The notes: generated by a model not told the origin, from the sequence alone. Positions 8,810-17,237 are shown, counted from the stretch's first letter. The stretch: DNA of 22,882 nt from JBKPCD01 sp046727175 (GCA_046727175.1 JBKPCD010000196.1:1-22882); one strand, 5' to 3'. Made by a program: numbers and translations.

Positions 8810-8902
8810 CCTTTCCTTGTCCTTGGCGCTCTCCCGTTTTCCTTTCGCCCTTGTCCCTTGTCCTGTGTCCCTGTCGCTCTTCCTTTGTCCCTTGTCTTTC
8901 TC
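8810..8902. repeat. Degenerate pyrimidine heptamer array, left part
   Basis: A T/C-rich tract upstream of ADOP 1, made of drifting 7-nt units such as CCCTTGT, CCCTGTC, CTTTGTC and CCTTGTC. On the mRNA strand of the - genes it is purine-rich and could supply fortuitous ribosome-binding sequence for ADOP 1. Confidence 0.7.
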
Positions 8903-8906
8903 AGCG

Positions 8907-8974
8907 CTCGCGGGGCCCCACCCCCGCTCGCCCGCGGCGGGACCGCCTTCGGGCCCTCCGCAGCCGCAGGCGCT
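8907..8974. repeat. 68-bp GC-rich dispersed repeat, copy A
   Basis: From CTCGCGGG to CAGGCGCT. It aligns along its whole length with 19744-19810 with only a handful of mismatches and one or more small gaps. It is inserted in the middle of the pyrimidine heptamer array between ADOP 1 and ADOP 2. The last 11 bases (GCAGGCGCTTT, 8966-8976) recur at 9018-9028, abutting the ADOP 2 stop codon. Not coding as far as I can see. Confidence 0.75.
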
Positions 8975-9017
8975 TTCCCTTGTCCCTTTCCCTTGTCCCT
9001 TTTCCTTGTCCCTTGTC
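8974..9017. repeat. Degenerate pyrimidine heptamer array, right part
   Basis: Units CCCTTGT, CCCTTTC and CCCTTTT alternate with an approximate period of 7. The array lies between dispersed repeat A and the ADOP 2 stop codon and continues the array of 8810-8902. Confidence 0.7.
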
Positions 9018-9026
9018 GCAGGCGCT

Positions 9027-11444
9027 TTATTCAGCGCGGAGCGCGGTCACCGGATCTATTCGAAGCGTTCGCCGCGAAGGTACGTAGCTCGCGGACACCG
9101 CCACCGTCAGGAGCAGGAGTGCGACGGACGCGAGCGTCAGCGGATCGGTCGGTCGTACGTCGAAGAGAAAGCCCGAGAGTACGCGTCCGGATGCCAGCGC
9201 GGCGATGACACCGATGCCGATACCGGCGAGTGCCAACGCGATCGCTTCGCGCAGCACGGGAATCATCACTTGTCGTGGTTGTGCACCGAGGGCGAGCCGA
9301 ATGCCGATCTCGCGCGTTCGCTGCGCCACGGAGTAGCTGATCAAGCCGTAGACACCAATTGCCGCAAGCACGAGAGCGAGCACGGCGAACGCGATCAGCA
9401 GCAGCGTCCTGAATCGTGGCTGGTCGACCGAACGATCGAGTACGCCCTGCAGCGTCGACATGTCGTTCGGCGGCAGATCCGGATCAATCGCCGCAAGCTG
9501 CGCTCTCACGAATCGCTCGATGGCTTCCGCCGGCGCGGTGCTTCGAACGGCGATATTCGTGAACGGCAGCGGAAACTGCTGGTAGGACATGTAGACAATC
9601 GGCGGTGGCAGTTCATCAAGTCCGAGCTGACGAACATCGCCGACGACACCGACGACAGTGGCCCAGTTGTTGTCGCTCTCGTCGAACCGCAGACGCCTGC
9701 CGAGCGGGTTCTCGCCGGGCCAGTACTTCCGCGCAAGCGTGACACTCACGATCGCCACCCCTGGCGCAGTCGCCGTGTCCGATTCAGTGAATGTTCGTCC
9801 CGCCAGCAAGGGCACGCCCATCGCCGCGAAATATCCACCGGAGACAGTACCGATGTGCGCGAAGGGACGCTCGGACCGGTCCGCCGACCGTCGACGCTCG
9901 ATCTCGAAGTGTGCGCTGGCGCTGCTCCCCCGGAGCGGCCCCGGGAAGCCGACACCGACCGCCTGCACCTCGCCGTGCCTGGACAGGCCCTCGACGACCC
10001 GACGGTACACCTCGATTTGCGACGCGGCTTTCGGGTAGCGAGACTGCGGCAAAACGAGCCCTGCGACGGTCACGTTCTCGGGCCGCATGCCGGAATCGAC
10101 ATGCGCCAGCCGCAGAAAGCTGTTGAGCAACAGGCCTGCGCCAACGAGGAGCACCAACGTGAGCGCGATTTCGCTCGTCACCATCGCGGCACGGGCGCGA
10201 GCACGGCCTGCGCTGCCGCGTTCTCCCGCCTGCTTCAACGCGGCATTTGCGTCGGCACGAGATGCCTGCAGCGCAGGCATGACGCCGAATAGCGCTCCCG
10301 TGAAGAGCGCCGTCAAGAGGGTGGAGAACGCCACGATGCGGTCCATCGAAATCTCACCGGCGCGCGGGACCGCTTCCGGCAGCACCCGCACCAGGAGGGT
10401 CGTCAACCACGTACCAAGCAGGAGGCCGGCGAGTCCGCCGATGACGCTCAGGACGAGGCTTTCCGTCAGCAGCTGTCGAATCAGACGCCCACGCCGTGCG
10501 CCAAGCGCGGCGCGAATCGCGAGCTCGCGGCGGCGGGCGGTCGCTCGCGCGATTAGCAGGCTCGACACGTTCGCGCACGCAATCAGCAGAACGAGCCCGA
10601 CGGCGAACTGCAGCACGAGCAGTCCGGATTTGACGCCACCGAGCAACCCTTCGCGGATCGGCGCCAGGCGAATGTCGCGTGCGCCCGCCGATCGGGGATG
10701 CTGTTTGTGGTTGTCGAGCGCAACGCGATGGACGTCTTGTTGACCCTGCTGGAGCGTGATGCCCGGCTTCAGGCGCGCGATGGCATTGAAGTACTGGACC
10801 TCGCGGTCGGTTTGTGCGTCAGACGACTCGATGGGCGACGGAGGAACCGGTTTCGACGACAGAATCCAGATCCGCGCGGATTGCGGCCATTCGGTCTTCG
10901 GCCGCAGCACGCCGACCACGGTGTGAGGCTCGCCGTTGACGCGGATCCGTTCCCCGACGGCGTGAGCGTCGCGCGTGAAAAGTTGATGCCACGCCTCATC
11001 GCTGAGGACGACAGACGGCTCGCGCGAACCGCCATCGCTCGCACGCGTAAAGGTTCGGCCGACGGCTGCGGAAACCCCGAGGACATCGAAGAAGTCGACG
11101 GTGACGTACTCGCCCGCGAGCTGGACCGGCTCCCGTCCGCGCGCCGCGGCACTGAACAGGTTCGATCGATACCCAGCCAGTGCCGCGAGCGATTGATTTG
11201 ACTGCTGCAAGTCGATGAAGTCACCCGCAGAGTGATTGCCGCGCTGTTCGTCTTTCGTCGACGTCCACACGTCGACGATCCGATCGGAATCGCGGAACGG
11301 CAGCGGCCGTAGCAGCACACCGTTGACCACGCTGAAGATTGCCGTGTTAGCGCCAATCCCGAGCGCAAGCGTGAGGATGGCGATCACGGCAAAGCCTGGG
11401 CTCTTCGAGAGCGTGCGCAGGGCGTAGCGGAAGTCGGTAAACAT
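9027..11444 (-). CDS. ADOP-family MacB/FtsX-like permease, copy 2
   Basis: An 805-residue permease of the same family. N-terminal helix about residues 18-40 (LALGIGANTAIF, VLLRPLPF). First FtsX core about 280-405 (VLLIACANVSSLLIAR, RELAIRAALGARR). Linker helix about 425-448 (ALTLVLLVGAGLLLNSF). Second periplasmic domain about 450-675, containing the family block RTFTESDTATAPGVAIV and later KYWPGENPLGRRL. Second FtsX core about 685-805 (IGVYGLISYSVAQR, REIGIRLALGAQP). It ends TALRAE. The opening MFTDFRYALRTLSK is identical to copy 3, so copies 2 and 3 are probably the most recent relatives here or share a conserved N terminus. The start follows a pyrimidine-rich leader (in mRNA sense) with no obvious Shine-Dalgarno. 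The adjacent genes encode no ATPase, fusion protein or PadR regulator. Confidence 0.93.
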   Translation of the reverse strand: MFTDFRYALRTLSKSPGFAVIAILTLALGIGANTAIFSVVNGVLLRPLPFRDSDRIVDVWTSTKDEQRGNHSAGDFIDLQQSNQSLAALAGYRSNLFSAAARGREPVQLAGEYVTVDFFDVLGVSAAVGRTFTRASDGGSREPSVVLSDEAWHQLFTRDAHAVGERIRVNGEPHTVVGVLRPKTEWPQSARIWILSSKPVPPSPIESSDAQTDREVQYFNAIARLKPGITLQQGQQDVHRVALDNHKQHPRSAGARDIRLAPIREGLLGGVKSGLLVLQFAVGLVLLIACANVSSLLIARATARRRELAIRAALGARRGRLIRQLLTESLVLSVIGGLAGLLLGTWLTTLLVRVLPEAVPRAGEISMDRIVAFSTLLTALFTGALFGVMPALQASRADANAALKQAGERGSAGRARARAAMVTSEIALTLVLLVGAGLLLNSFLRLAHVDSGMRPENVTVAGLVLPQSRYPKAASQIEVYRRVVEGLSRHGEVQAVGVGFPGPLRGSSASAHFEIERRRSADRSERPFAHIGTVSGGYFAAMGVPLLAGRTFTESDTATAPGVAIVSVTLARKYWPGENPLGRRLRFDESDNNWATVVGVVGDVRQLGLDELPPPIVYMSYQQFPLPFTNIAVRSTAPAEAIERFVRAQLAAIDPDLPPNDMSTLQGVLDRSVDQPRFRTLLLIAFAVLALVLAAIGVYGLISYSVAQRTREIGIRLALGAQPRQVMIPVLREAIALALAGIGIGVIAALASGRVLSGFLFDVRPTDPLTLASVALLLLTVAVSASYVPSRRTLRIDPVTALRAE

Positions 11445-11458
11445 TGGAGAACTCTTTC

Positions 11459-11496
11459 AAGGGAAAAGGGAAAAGGGACAAAAGGGAAAAGGGAAA
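11459..11496. repeat. Purine heptamer array upstream of ADOP 2
   Basis: GGGAAAA units from TCAAGGG onward. The first 23 bases (11459-11481) are an exact copy, on the opposite strand, of the right arm at 6416-6438. It faces the pyrimidine array at 11562-11590, so the 144-bp spacer between ADOP 2 and ADOP 3 is bounded by inverted repeats. I see nothing recognisable in the 65 bp between them. Confidence 0.8.
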
Positions 11497-11561
11497 TGAG
11501 GAGAACCGAAGGGGAAAGAGATGACGATGAAGGTTCATGTTTACGGCCGAATGTGGGCGTT

Positions 11562-11590
11562 ATCCCTTTTCCCTTGTCCCTTTTCCCTTT
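11562..11590. repeat. Pyrimidine heptamer array at the 3' end of ADOP 3
   Basis: Units CCCTTTT, CCCTTGT, CCCTTTT, CCCTTTA; the last runs into the TAA stop of ADOP 3 (11589-11591). Complementary to 11459-11481 apart from the order of the units. Confidence 0.8.
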
Positions 11591-14009
11591 ACTCCGCGCG
11601 AAGCGCCGCAATCGGATCGACGCGCAGCGCGCGGCGCGCCGGCAAGTACGAGGCGACCAGAGCAGTCGCCATCAAGGCCGCAACCGCTCCGACGATCGCC
11701 ACCGGATCCGCGGGGCGAACCCCGAACAGCACGTTCGCGAGCAGGAACGTCAACGCCAGCCCTGGCACGAGGCCCGAGATGACGCCCGCGAGCGCCACGC
11801 GGGTGCCCTCGCGCACGAGCAGGCGGATCACGTCGCCAGGCTGCGCTCCCAAGGCGACCCGTACGCCAATCTCTCGGGTCCTGCGGGTCACCGCATACGC
11901 CATGATTCCGTACAGGCCGAGTGCTGCCAGGCCGAGCGCGAGCGCGCCGGCAACCGCGAGCAGCCGCGAGAGGCCGCGCTCGGCGTCGGTGCGATCCGCG
12001 AGATGCTGCGCCATGCTCCTCGACTCGAAGACGGCAACCGCGGGATCGATCGCGTGGATGGCGGCTTCGAGCTCCTTCAGCGCGATTCCCGGAGTCACTC
12101 TCGTCGAGGCGATGAGTGAGATCTCACCCGGCCGTCGATCGTGAGGAATGTAGACGATCGGGCGGGGCGCTTCGTTGAACTCGTCGAGGATCGCGTTCGC
12201 CGCGACACCAACGACTTCGACCGACGGGGCGTCCGGGCTGCCAAGACTGAACCGCAAGCCGATTGCGTCTTTTCCCGGCGCGAGACGTGACGCCATCGCC
12301 TCGCTAATCACCACGGCGCGCGGCGTGGACGACAGGTCACGTTCGTCGATCGCGCGTCCACGTCGAATTGGCAACTGAAGCGTCTCGAAGAACCACGGGC
12401 CGACCATATTCACCGCGACGGTCGGAGTTCTCGCCTGAGGATCGACAGGCTGGACGCCCGCGAAGTACGGCATGAACATCACCCGACCGCCGAGCGGAAC
12501 GAACGCGGCAAACGTCGCCGAGCGAACGGCGGCAACGGCGCCTGCACGATCGAGCAGCGCGCGGCAGAACGCGTTCGCGCGATCGTCGTTGTAACGCTGC
12601 ATCCGGAGATCCATGGACAGCGTGACGAGCCCCTGGGTCTCGAAGCCGACCGGCGCGCGACGCGCACGCGCGACGCTCTCGATGAACAGCGCATCCGCAA
12701 TCACGAGCACCAGCGAGAGCGCGAGCTGGCCGCCGACGAGCATGCGCTGCAACCGCGCTGACTTCGCAACGCCGCCAGTCGCTCCCGGCTCGGCGCGGAG
12801 GAACGTGCCCGGCAGCCGCGACAGCCTGAACGCCGGAACCAGGCCGAACGCGAGTGCGGTGACTGCACTGATGACGAGCGCGACGGCCACGACCCGCCGA
12901 TCCGGCGTGAAGTCCGCCGTGAGCGGCGCACCGGCTATTCTCACGAGGAGCTCCGGCGTCCAGAGGGACAGCAGGAGGCTTGCCGCGCCGCTCAGCGTCG
13001 CGAGTGTTGCGCTCTCGACCATGAGCTGACGAACGAGCTGCCACCGTGTCGCCCCGAGCGCCTTGCGGACGGCAATCTCGCGTCCCCTCGAGACGCCGCG
13101 CGCCAGCAGCAGATTCGCGACGTTTGCGCACGCAATCAACAGGATGCTCAACGGCACCGCCGGCAGGATAACCAGCGCACCGAGTTTTTCCTGATCGCCG
13201 GGATTCACACCACGGACCGCGTCGAGCCTGACGCTGAAGCCCTGGTGCGTCGCCGGGTATGCCTGCGTGATCCCCGTTGCGAGGCCGCGCAGCACGACCG
13301 CGGCTTGACTCGCGCTCACACCCGGCGCAAGCCGTCCCAGACCGCGCAGCCACCATGAGGCGCGCCCGTACGGCCGCTCGATCGACATGACACGCGATGC
13401 CGCCGAGATTGGAACCCACACGTCGGCCGGAGAAAGGATGTCCGCGCCGCTGAACGCTCGCGAAGCCACTCCAACGACCGAGAAGGGCTGGCCATTGATT
13501 TCAATCGGCGCGCCGACCGCGTGCGGACTGCTCTGGAAAACACGCTCCCAGAGGCTGTGACTGATCACGGCTACGTGTTCGTCGCCGGCTCGCTTTTCAT
13601 CGTCAATCGACAGCAATCGCCCTGGTGCGGCCGACACGCGGAGCGTCGAGAAATAGTTGCCCGTCACGATCTGTCCCGTGACGCGCAGCGCCTGCGACCC
13701 CGCGCGAACTGCAAATGGTGTTTCGGCGTACGCGCAGATGTCGCTGAATACGTTCGTGGCGCTCCGGAAATCCACGATATCGGCGTACGTCAGGTTTTCC
13801 CTGACGGGATCAGGCCCCGTGGAGAGGCCGGTGATCCACACGAGCCGATTCGACTCGGGAACAGGGAGCGGTTTGAGCAGCAGCGCGTTCAGTATCGAGA
13901 AGACCGTGACGTTCAGGCCGATGCCGAGCGCCAGCGTCACGATCGCCGCGGCCGCGAAGCCGGGATTCTTCGAGAGTGTGCGCAGTGCGTAACGGAAGTC
14001 GGTGAACAT
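11589..14009 (-). CDS. ADOP-family MacB/FtsX-like permease, copy 3
   Basis: An 806-residue permease. N-terminal helix about residues 18-40 (LALGIGLNVTVFSILN, LLLKPLP). First periplasmic domain about 50-270. First FtsX core about 275-400 (ILLIACANVANLLLAR, REIAVRKALGATR). Linker helix about 420-445 (ALSLVLVIADALFIESVAR), where Ala-Asp replaces the usual Gly-Ala-Gly-Leu. Second periplasmic domain about 450-680. Second FtsX core about 685-806 (LGLYGIMAYAVTRR, REIGVRVALGAQPGDV), ending LPARRALRVDPIAALRAE. The start is the ATG of the conserved MFTDFRYALRTLSK opening. The protein is intact, with no frameshift or stop seen. The 5' flank differs from the other copies: it carries GGCTTTG-type rather than GGGAAAA-type heptamers. 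Confidence 0.93.
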   Translation of the reverse strand: MFTDFRYALRTLSKNPGFAAAAIVTLALGIGLNVTVFSILNALLLKPLPVPESNRLVWITGLSTGPDPVRENLTYADIVDFRSATNVFSDICAYAETPFAVRAGSQALRVTGQIVTGNYFSTLRVSAAPGRLLSIDDEKRAGDEHVAVISHSLWERVFQSSPHAVGAPIEINGQPFSVVGVASRAFSGADILSPADVWVPISAASRVMSIERPYGRASWWLRGLGRLAPGVSASQAAVVLRGLATGITQAYPATHQGFSVRLDAVRGVNPGDQEKLGALVILPAVPLSILLIACANVANLLLARGVSRGREIAVRKALGATRWQLVRQLMVESATLATLSGAASLLLSLWTPELLVRIAGAPLTADFTPDRRVVAVALVISAVTALAFGLVPAFRLSRLPGTFLRAEPGATGGVAKSARLQRMLVGGQLALSLVLVIADALFIESVARARRAPVGFETQGLVTLSMDLRMQRYNDDRANAFCRALLDRAGAVAAVRSATFAAFVPLGGRVMFMPYFAGVQPVDPQARTPTVAVNMVGPWFFETLQLPIRRGRAIDERDLSSTPRAVVISEAMASRLAPGKDAIGLRFSLGSPDAPSVEVVGVAANAILDEFNEAPRPIVYIPHDRRPGEISLIASTRVTPGIALKELEAAIHAIDPAVAVFESRSMAQHLADRTDAERGLSRLLAVAGALALGLAALGLYGIMAYAVTRRTREIGVRVALGAQPGDVIRLLVREGTRVALAGVISGLVPGLALTFLLANVLFGVRPADPVAIVGAVAALMATALVASYLPARRALRVDPIAALRAE

Positions 14010-14021
14010 TGTTCGATCTCA

Positions 14022-14053
14022 GGCTTTGGGCTCAAGGCTCTGGGCTTTGGGCG
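14022..14053. repeat. Left arm of 32-bp heptamer inverted repeat
   Basis: Exact 7-nt phasing: GGCTTTG, GGCTCAA, GGCTCTG, GGCTTTG, then GGCG. It matches the reverse complement of 14272-14303 at 27 of 32 positions. It lies 12 bp upstream of the ADOP 3 start codon. Confidence 0.75.
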
Positions 14054-14135
14054 ACTTGCGTTCTGGAGTTCTGTGCGTCTCTCGGCTCTCAATCACTGCT
14101 TCTATCGATCCCAGAGTTCACTGTCGTTGCTGTGG

Positions 14136-14161
14136 GGCGGGGTCTTCATTCAGACCCCGCC
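14136..14161. repeat. REP-like palindrome 5
   Basis: Perfect 10-bp stem (GGCGGGGTCT, 14136-14145; AGACCCCGCC, 14152-14161) with a 6-nt loop. The stem is identical to the palindrome at 2960-2981, which is 11 kb away. Confidence 0.85.
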
Positions 14162-14166
14162 CGCGC

Positions 14167-14193
14167 GGCGCGGCCTGAAGGCCGCGCCCTACA
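14167..14193. repeat. REP-like palindrome 6 with CTACA tail
   Basis: Perfect 10-bp stem (GGCGCGGCCT, 14167-14176; AGGCCGCGCC, 14179-14188), GA centre, CTACA tail. Same geometry as palindrome 1 with a variant stem. It lies 5 bp from palindrome 5, forming a pair typical of REP/BIME arrangements. The rest of the 305-bp spacer 14010-14314 shows no gene. Confidence 0.85.
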
Positions 14194-14271
14194 AGCTCAT
14201 GCGAACGCAAACGAATCCGGAAGGAAGCCGTGGTAGTCATGAGTCGGCAACTGCATCTCGTTTACAGGTAG

Positions 14272-14303
14272 CGCCAAAAGCCGCGAGCCCTGAGCCAAAA
14301 GCC
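14272..14303. repeat. Right arm of 32-bp heptamer inverted repeat
   Basis: Exact 7-nt phasing: CGCC, then AAAAGCC, GCGAGCC, CTGAGCC, AAAAGCC. It is the reverse-complement partner of 14022-14053 and ends 11 bp before the ADOP 4 stop codon. Confidence 0.75.
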
Positions 14304-14314
14304 GATCTCCATCG

Positions 14315-16777
14315 TCACTCGGCGCGAAGCGCCACGGCCGGATCCGTCGCGCCAGCCCGGCGAGCTGGCAGGAATGCGGCCATCGCTGCGACAGCAATCA
14401 TGAATGCCGTCGCCGTCGCAACCAGCACCAGATTCGCAGACGTGACACCCTCGAGCACGCCTCGCACTGCATGCCAGACGATCCAGCCAGCGACGAGTCC
14501 CGCAGCGCTGCCGGCGACCGCCAATCGCAGCGCTTGCGCGATGACGAGCCTTCGCAATCCTCTCGCCGACGCGCCAAGTGCAAGGCGAATCGCAAGCTCG
14601 CGGGTGCGCGCCGCGACACCCGCGGAAATCGCGCCGAAGATTCCCATGGCCGCAAGGAACGTTGTGATTCCCGCGAACGCGATCATTCCGAACGCGGTCA
14701 CCCGCGGCCGAGAGAGCGATTCGGCGACGCGGTCATCGAGCAGCCGCGCATCGTAGACCGGCGTCGACCGATCGACCGACGCAACGGCAGCTCTGAGCAC
14801 CGGAACGAAGGTAAACGGATCGCCGGCGGCCTTGACGATCACGGCCGTGTCCGGGTACGCGAATTGGAGGTACGAGGTGTAAAAGTCGGGCCCTGGTTGA
14901 TCCAGCGGCGAATACTTCACGTCGGCGACGACACCCACGACCTCGATGGGCCGCGCCGGATCCATGAACGGCGGGCCCGATCCGAACCACACATGTTTGC
15001 CGATCGGGTTCTCACCAGGCCAGAACCGCCGCGCAGCGGTCTCGTTCACGACGGTGACGGCCGGTCGGCCTGCGCGGTCCTCGTCGGTCAGCGCGCGGCC
15101 GCTGACGAGGCGAATCCCGAGAACGCGGAAGTAATCTGCCGAGACGTAATGGCGTCCGACGACGGGCGCCAGCGAAGGCGACGCGGGCCGCCCGGGAAAG
15201 AAAACGATCGTTCGCGCGCAGCTCGTGCTGAACGGCGTGCACCGGTTGACCGTCGCGAGTGAAACTCCCGGAACACTTCGTACGCGCATGAGGATCCGTT
15301 CGATGATTTTCGGTCCGTCCTGCGGCGCGTACTTGGATCCCGGAGGCTCCACCCAGAACACGAGCACGTTCGACGGCTCGAAGCCGACGCGCGTCTGCTG
15401 CAACCGAAGAAATGTCGCAAGCAGTAGCAGCGCTCCCGCGACGAGCAGCACCGCGAGCGCGATTTGTGCGGCCGCGAGGATGCTGAGTGATCGCCCCTGA
15501 CCGGCCGACGTTGCGGATCGCGTCGATTCCGCGAGCGCGGTTGCCGGATCCGTATTTCCAGTCTGGAGCGCTGGCGCAAGTCCGACGACGACGGTGCACG
15601 CGACTGCCAGGCCTGCGGTGCACAGCAGCGCCGGCGCGTCCATCACAGGCGACGCGAACCCGGCGAGTTGAACGTAACCAGTATGCGTGGGGCCGAGCAT
15701 GTCGGGAGAGAAGCGCCGGAACCACGTGATGCCCCATGCGGCGAGCAGGGCGCCCACGCCTGCGCCGCTGGCCGAGAGCAAGGCCGTTTCGGTCAGGAAC
15801 TGCCGTACGATCCGCCATCGTCCTGCGCCCAGCGACAGGCAAATGGCAATCTCGCGGCGGCGGAGCCTCGCGCGCGTCAGCAGCAGCGCCGCAACATTGA
15901 GGCACGTGACGAGCAGCAGGCAGGCGACCGCCGCGAACAGGACGAGCGAGGAGCGCCGCAGCTTGGGATCGATCCGCGCGTCTCCGAGCTTCCGTGCGAC
16001 GGCGCTCCACGTTGCAGGTTCGCCCGCCGGATTCGGCTCGTCGGGCAAGCGGGGCCCGATCGCCGCCAGTTCCTGGTTCGCCTGTTCGAGCGACGCACCC
16101 GGTTTGAGACGGGCGATCACGTTGATGAAGTGCTGCGGGGTCGTCAGATAGTCGCGATAGGTAAGCTGTGGCGCCATGCCCGTCGGAATCCATAGCCGCG
16201 CGCGTCCACTCAACCCCTGAAACGAGCCGGGCAACAGGCCCACGATCGTCAGAGGCACCGCATTGACGGTGAGCGTGCGGTTCGGCACGAAGCCAGCCTC
16301 GCCGAACTGCCGCCGCCATAGCTCGGCGCTCGCAATCGCAACCGGATGTCCCGGTTGTTCTTCCTCGTTCGTGAAATTGCGTCCGGCCGCAAGTGGCACG
16401 CGCAGGATCCCCAGGTACGCAGCGGAAACGAACTCGGAGTTGACCTGTTCCGCACCGACATCACCCGCAACGCTCACCGACTCGTTGGTCGTGTACGCCG
16501 CGACGGCCTCGAACGATTGCGCAGCTTCCTTGAGCGCTGTGATTTTTGCGAACGGCCACCGCACTTGCACCGTGCCGGTTCTTGGCGTGGTACGGACGAC
16601 GTAGAGCATCAGCAGGCGTTCCGGCTCGAAGAAAGGGAGCGGCCGCACCAGCGCCGCGTAGACAACACTGAACATCGTCGTCGTGGCCGCGATGCCGACT
16701 CCCAGCGTCGCGATGGCCACGCCCGTTGTGATTGGCATGGCCTTGAGCGTCCGAATTGCATGCGTAAGGCTGCTCAT
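14315..16777 (-). CDS. ADOP-family MacB/FtsX-like permease, copy 4 (divergent)
   Basis: An 820-residue permease with the same two-fold MacB/FtsX layout but the most divergent sequence of the five. The opening is MSSLTHAIRTLKAMP instead of MxTDFRYALRT, and the first helix has ATLGVGIAATTTMF where the others have LALGIGA. The Pro-rich exit motif (LVRPLPF) is kept. First FtsX core about 280-420 (CLLLVTCLNVAALLLTR, REIAICLSLGAGR). Linker helix about 440-465 (ALAVLLVAGALLLLATF). Second periplasmic domain contains FWPGENPIGKHVWF. Second FtsX core about 695-820 (AAMGIFGAISAGVAAR, RELAIRLALGAS), ending PAVALRAE. Its second periplasmic domain contains three cysteines close together (NRCTPFSTSCARTI, plus none nearby in the other copies), which might form a disulphide. 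It is probably an older lineage of the family. Intact; start at the conserved N terminus. Confidence 0.9.
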   Translation of the reverse strand: MSSLTHAIRTLKAMPITTGVAIATLGVGIAATTTMFSVVYAALVRPLPFFEPERLLMLYVVRTTPRTGTVQVRWPFAKITALKEAAQSFEAVAAYTTNESVSVAGDVGAEQVNSEFVSAAYLGILRVPLAAGRNFTNEEEQPGHPVAIASAELWRRQFGEAGFVPNRTLTVNAVPLTIVGLLPGSFQGLSGRARLWIPTGMAPQLTYRDYLTTPQHFINVIARLKPGASLEQANQELAAIGPRLPDEPNPAGEPATWSAVARKLGDARIDPKLRRSSLVLFAAVACLLLVTCLNVAALLLTRARLRRREIAICLSLGAGRWRIVRQFLTETALLSASGAGVGALLAAWGITWFRRFSPDMLGPTHTGYVQLAGFASPVMDAPALLCTAGLAVACTVVVGLAPALQTGNTDPATALAESTRSATSAGQGRSLSILAAAQIALAVLLVAGALLLLATFLRLQQTRVGFEPSNVLVFWVEPPGSKYAPQDGPKIIERILMRVRSVPGVSLATVNRCTPFSTSCARTIVFFPGRPASPSLAPVVGRHYVSADYFRVLGIRLVSGRALTDEDRAGRPAVTVVNETAARRFWPGENPIGKHVWFGSGPPFMDPARPIEVVGVVADVKYSPLDQPGPDFYTSYLQFAYPDTAVIVKAAGDPFTFVPVLRAAVASVDRSTPVYDARLLDDRVAESLSRPRVTAFGMIAFAGITTFLAAMGIFGAISAGVAARTRELAIRLALGASARGLRRLVIAQALRLAVAGSAAGLVAGWIVWHAVRGVLEGVTSANLVLVATATAFMIAVAAMAAFLPARRAGATDPAVALRAE

Positions 16778-16788
16778 GAAGACGAGTC

Positions 16789-16834
16789 AAGGGAAAAGGG
16801 AAAAGGGAAACTGGGGGGAAATGGAAGAGGGAGG
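16789..16834. repeat. Purine heptamer array upstream of ADOP 4
   Basis: Starts TCAAGGGAAAA like the arrays at 6379 and 11457 (GGGAAAA three times), then decays into a G/A-rich tract. It faces the pyrimidine tract at 17238-17260, giving a third spacer bounded by inverted heptamers. Confidence 0.75.
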
Positions 16835-16957
16835 AATGTAGCAAAAGATTGCGATACGCGGCATGTTCGGGAGTTGCGGAAACCGCGACTTCGGACCACA
16901 TCCCTGCCAAGAACGAGCCAGTTCTGTGTCGGTGCGTAGCTTGCCCAATCCTCAGGC

Positions 16958-17227
16958 ATGGACAAGCCGTATGACTTCCGAGACCGTTCGTTCATGTTTG
17001 CCTGTGACGTCGTCGCATTCTGTCGTATTGTCGCCAACCGCGATTACATCCTCCGCCGTCTCGCCGGGCAACTTGTCGACTCGGCCGGTTCCATGGGTGC
17101 GAACCTGGAGGAGTCGGCGGATGGACAAACGAAACCGGACTTCATCGCCAAGGAATTCATCGCACTAAAAGAAGCGCGGGAGGCCAGATACTAGCTTAGA
17201 TTGATCGCCCACTCCGAACCTCCGCTA
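16958..17227 (+). pseudogene. Four-helix-bundle (23S rRNA IVS-type) protein gene with premature TAG
   Basis: The open frame encodes 78 residues beginning MDKPYDFRDRSFMFACDVV. It has the family signature GANLEESADGQTKPDF followed by EFIALKEAREARY. Four-helix-bundle proteins of this family are usually about 120 residues and continue here with Trp-Leu-Arg-Leu. The sequence has TAG (17192-17194) exactly where TGG would be expected, and the next codons in the same frame read LRLIAHSEPPL. This looks like a recent nonsense mutation (TGG to TAG) and not a natural C terminus. The last helix is also absent, because the frame soon enters the heptamer array and ADOP 5. It is the only + strand gene inside the ADOP block. 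Family members have been found inside rRNA intervening sequences and elsewhere; their function is uncertain. Family match is clear; inactivity is inferred. Confidence 0.8.
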
Positions 17228-17237
17228 CGTGGGCGCG

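Noticed and set aside
8810..9017. CRISPR-like array
   Set aside because: The repeats are 7 nt, contiguous and degenerate, with no spacers of constant length and no cas genes.
8760..10292. 510-codon + strand open frame
   Set aside because: It is antisense to ADOP 1 and 2 and reads through the heptamer array and the dispersed repeat; low-complexity Ser/Leu/Phe and Arg-rich sequence with no domain.
13521..14756. 411-codon + strand open frame
   Set aside because: It is antisense to ADOP 3 and ADOP 4 and crosses the palindrome-bearing spacer; no recognisable fold.
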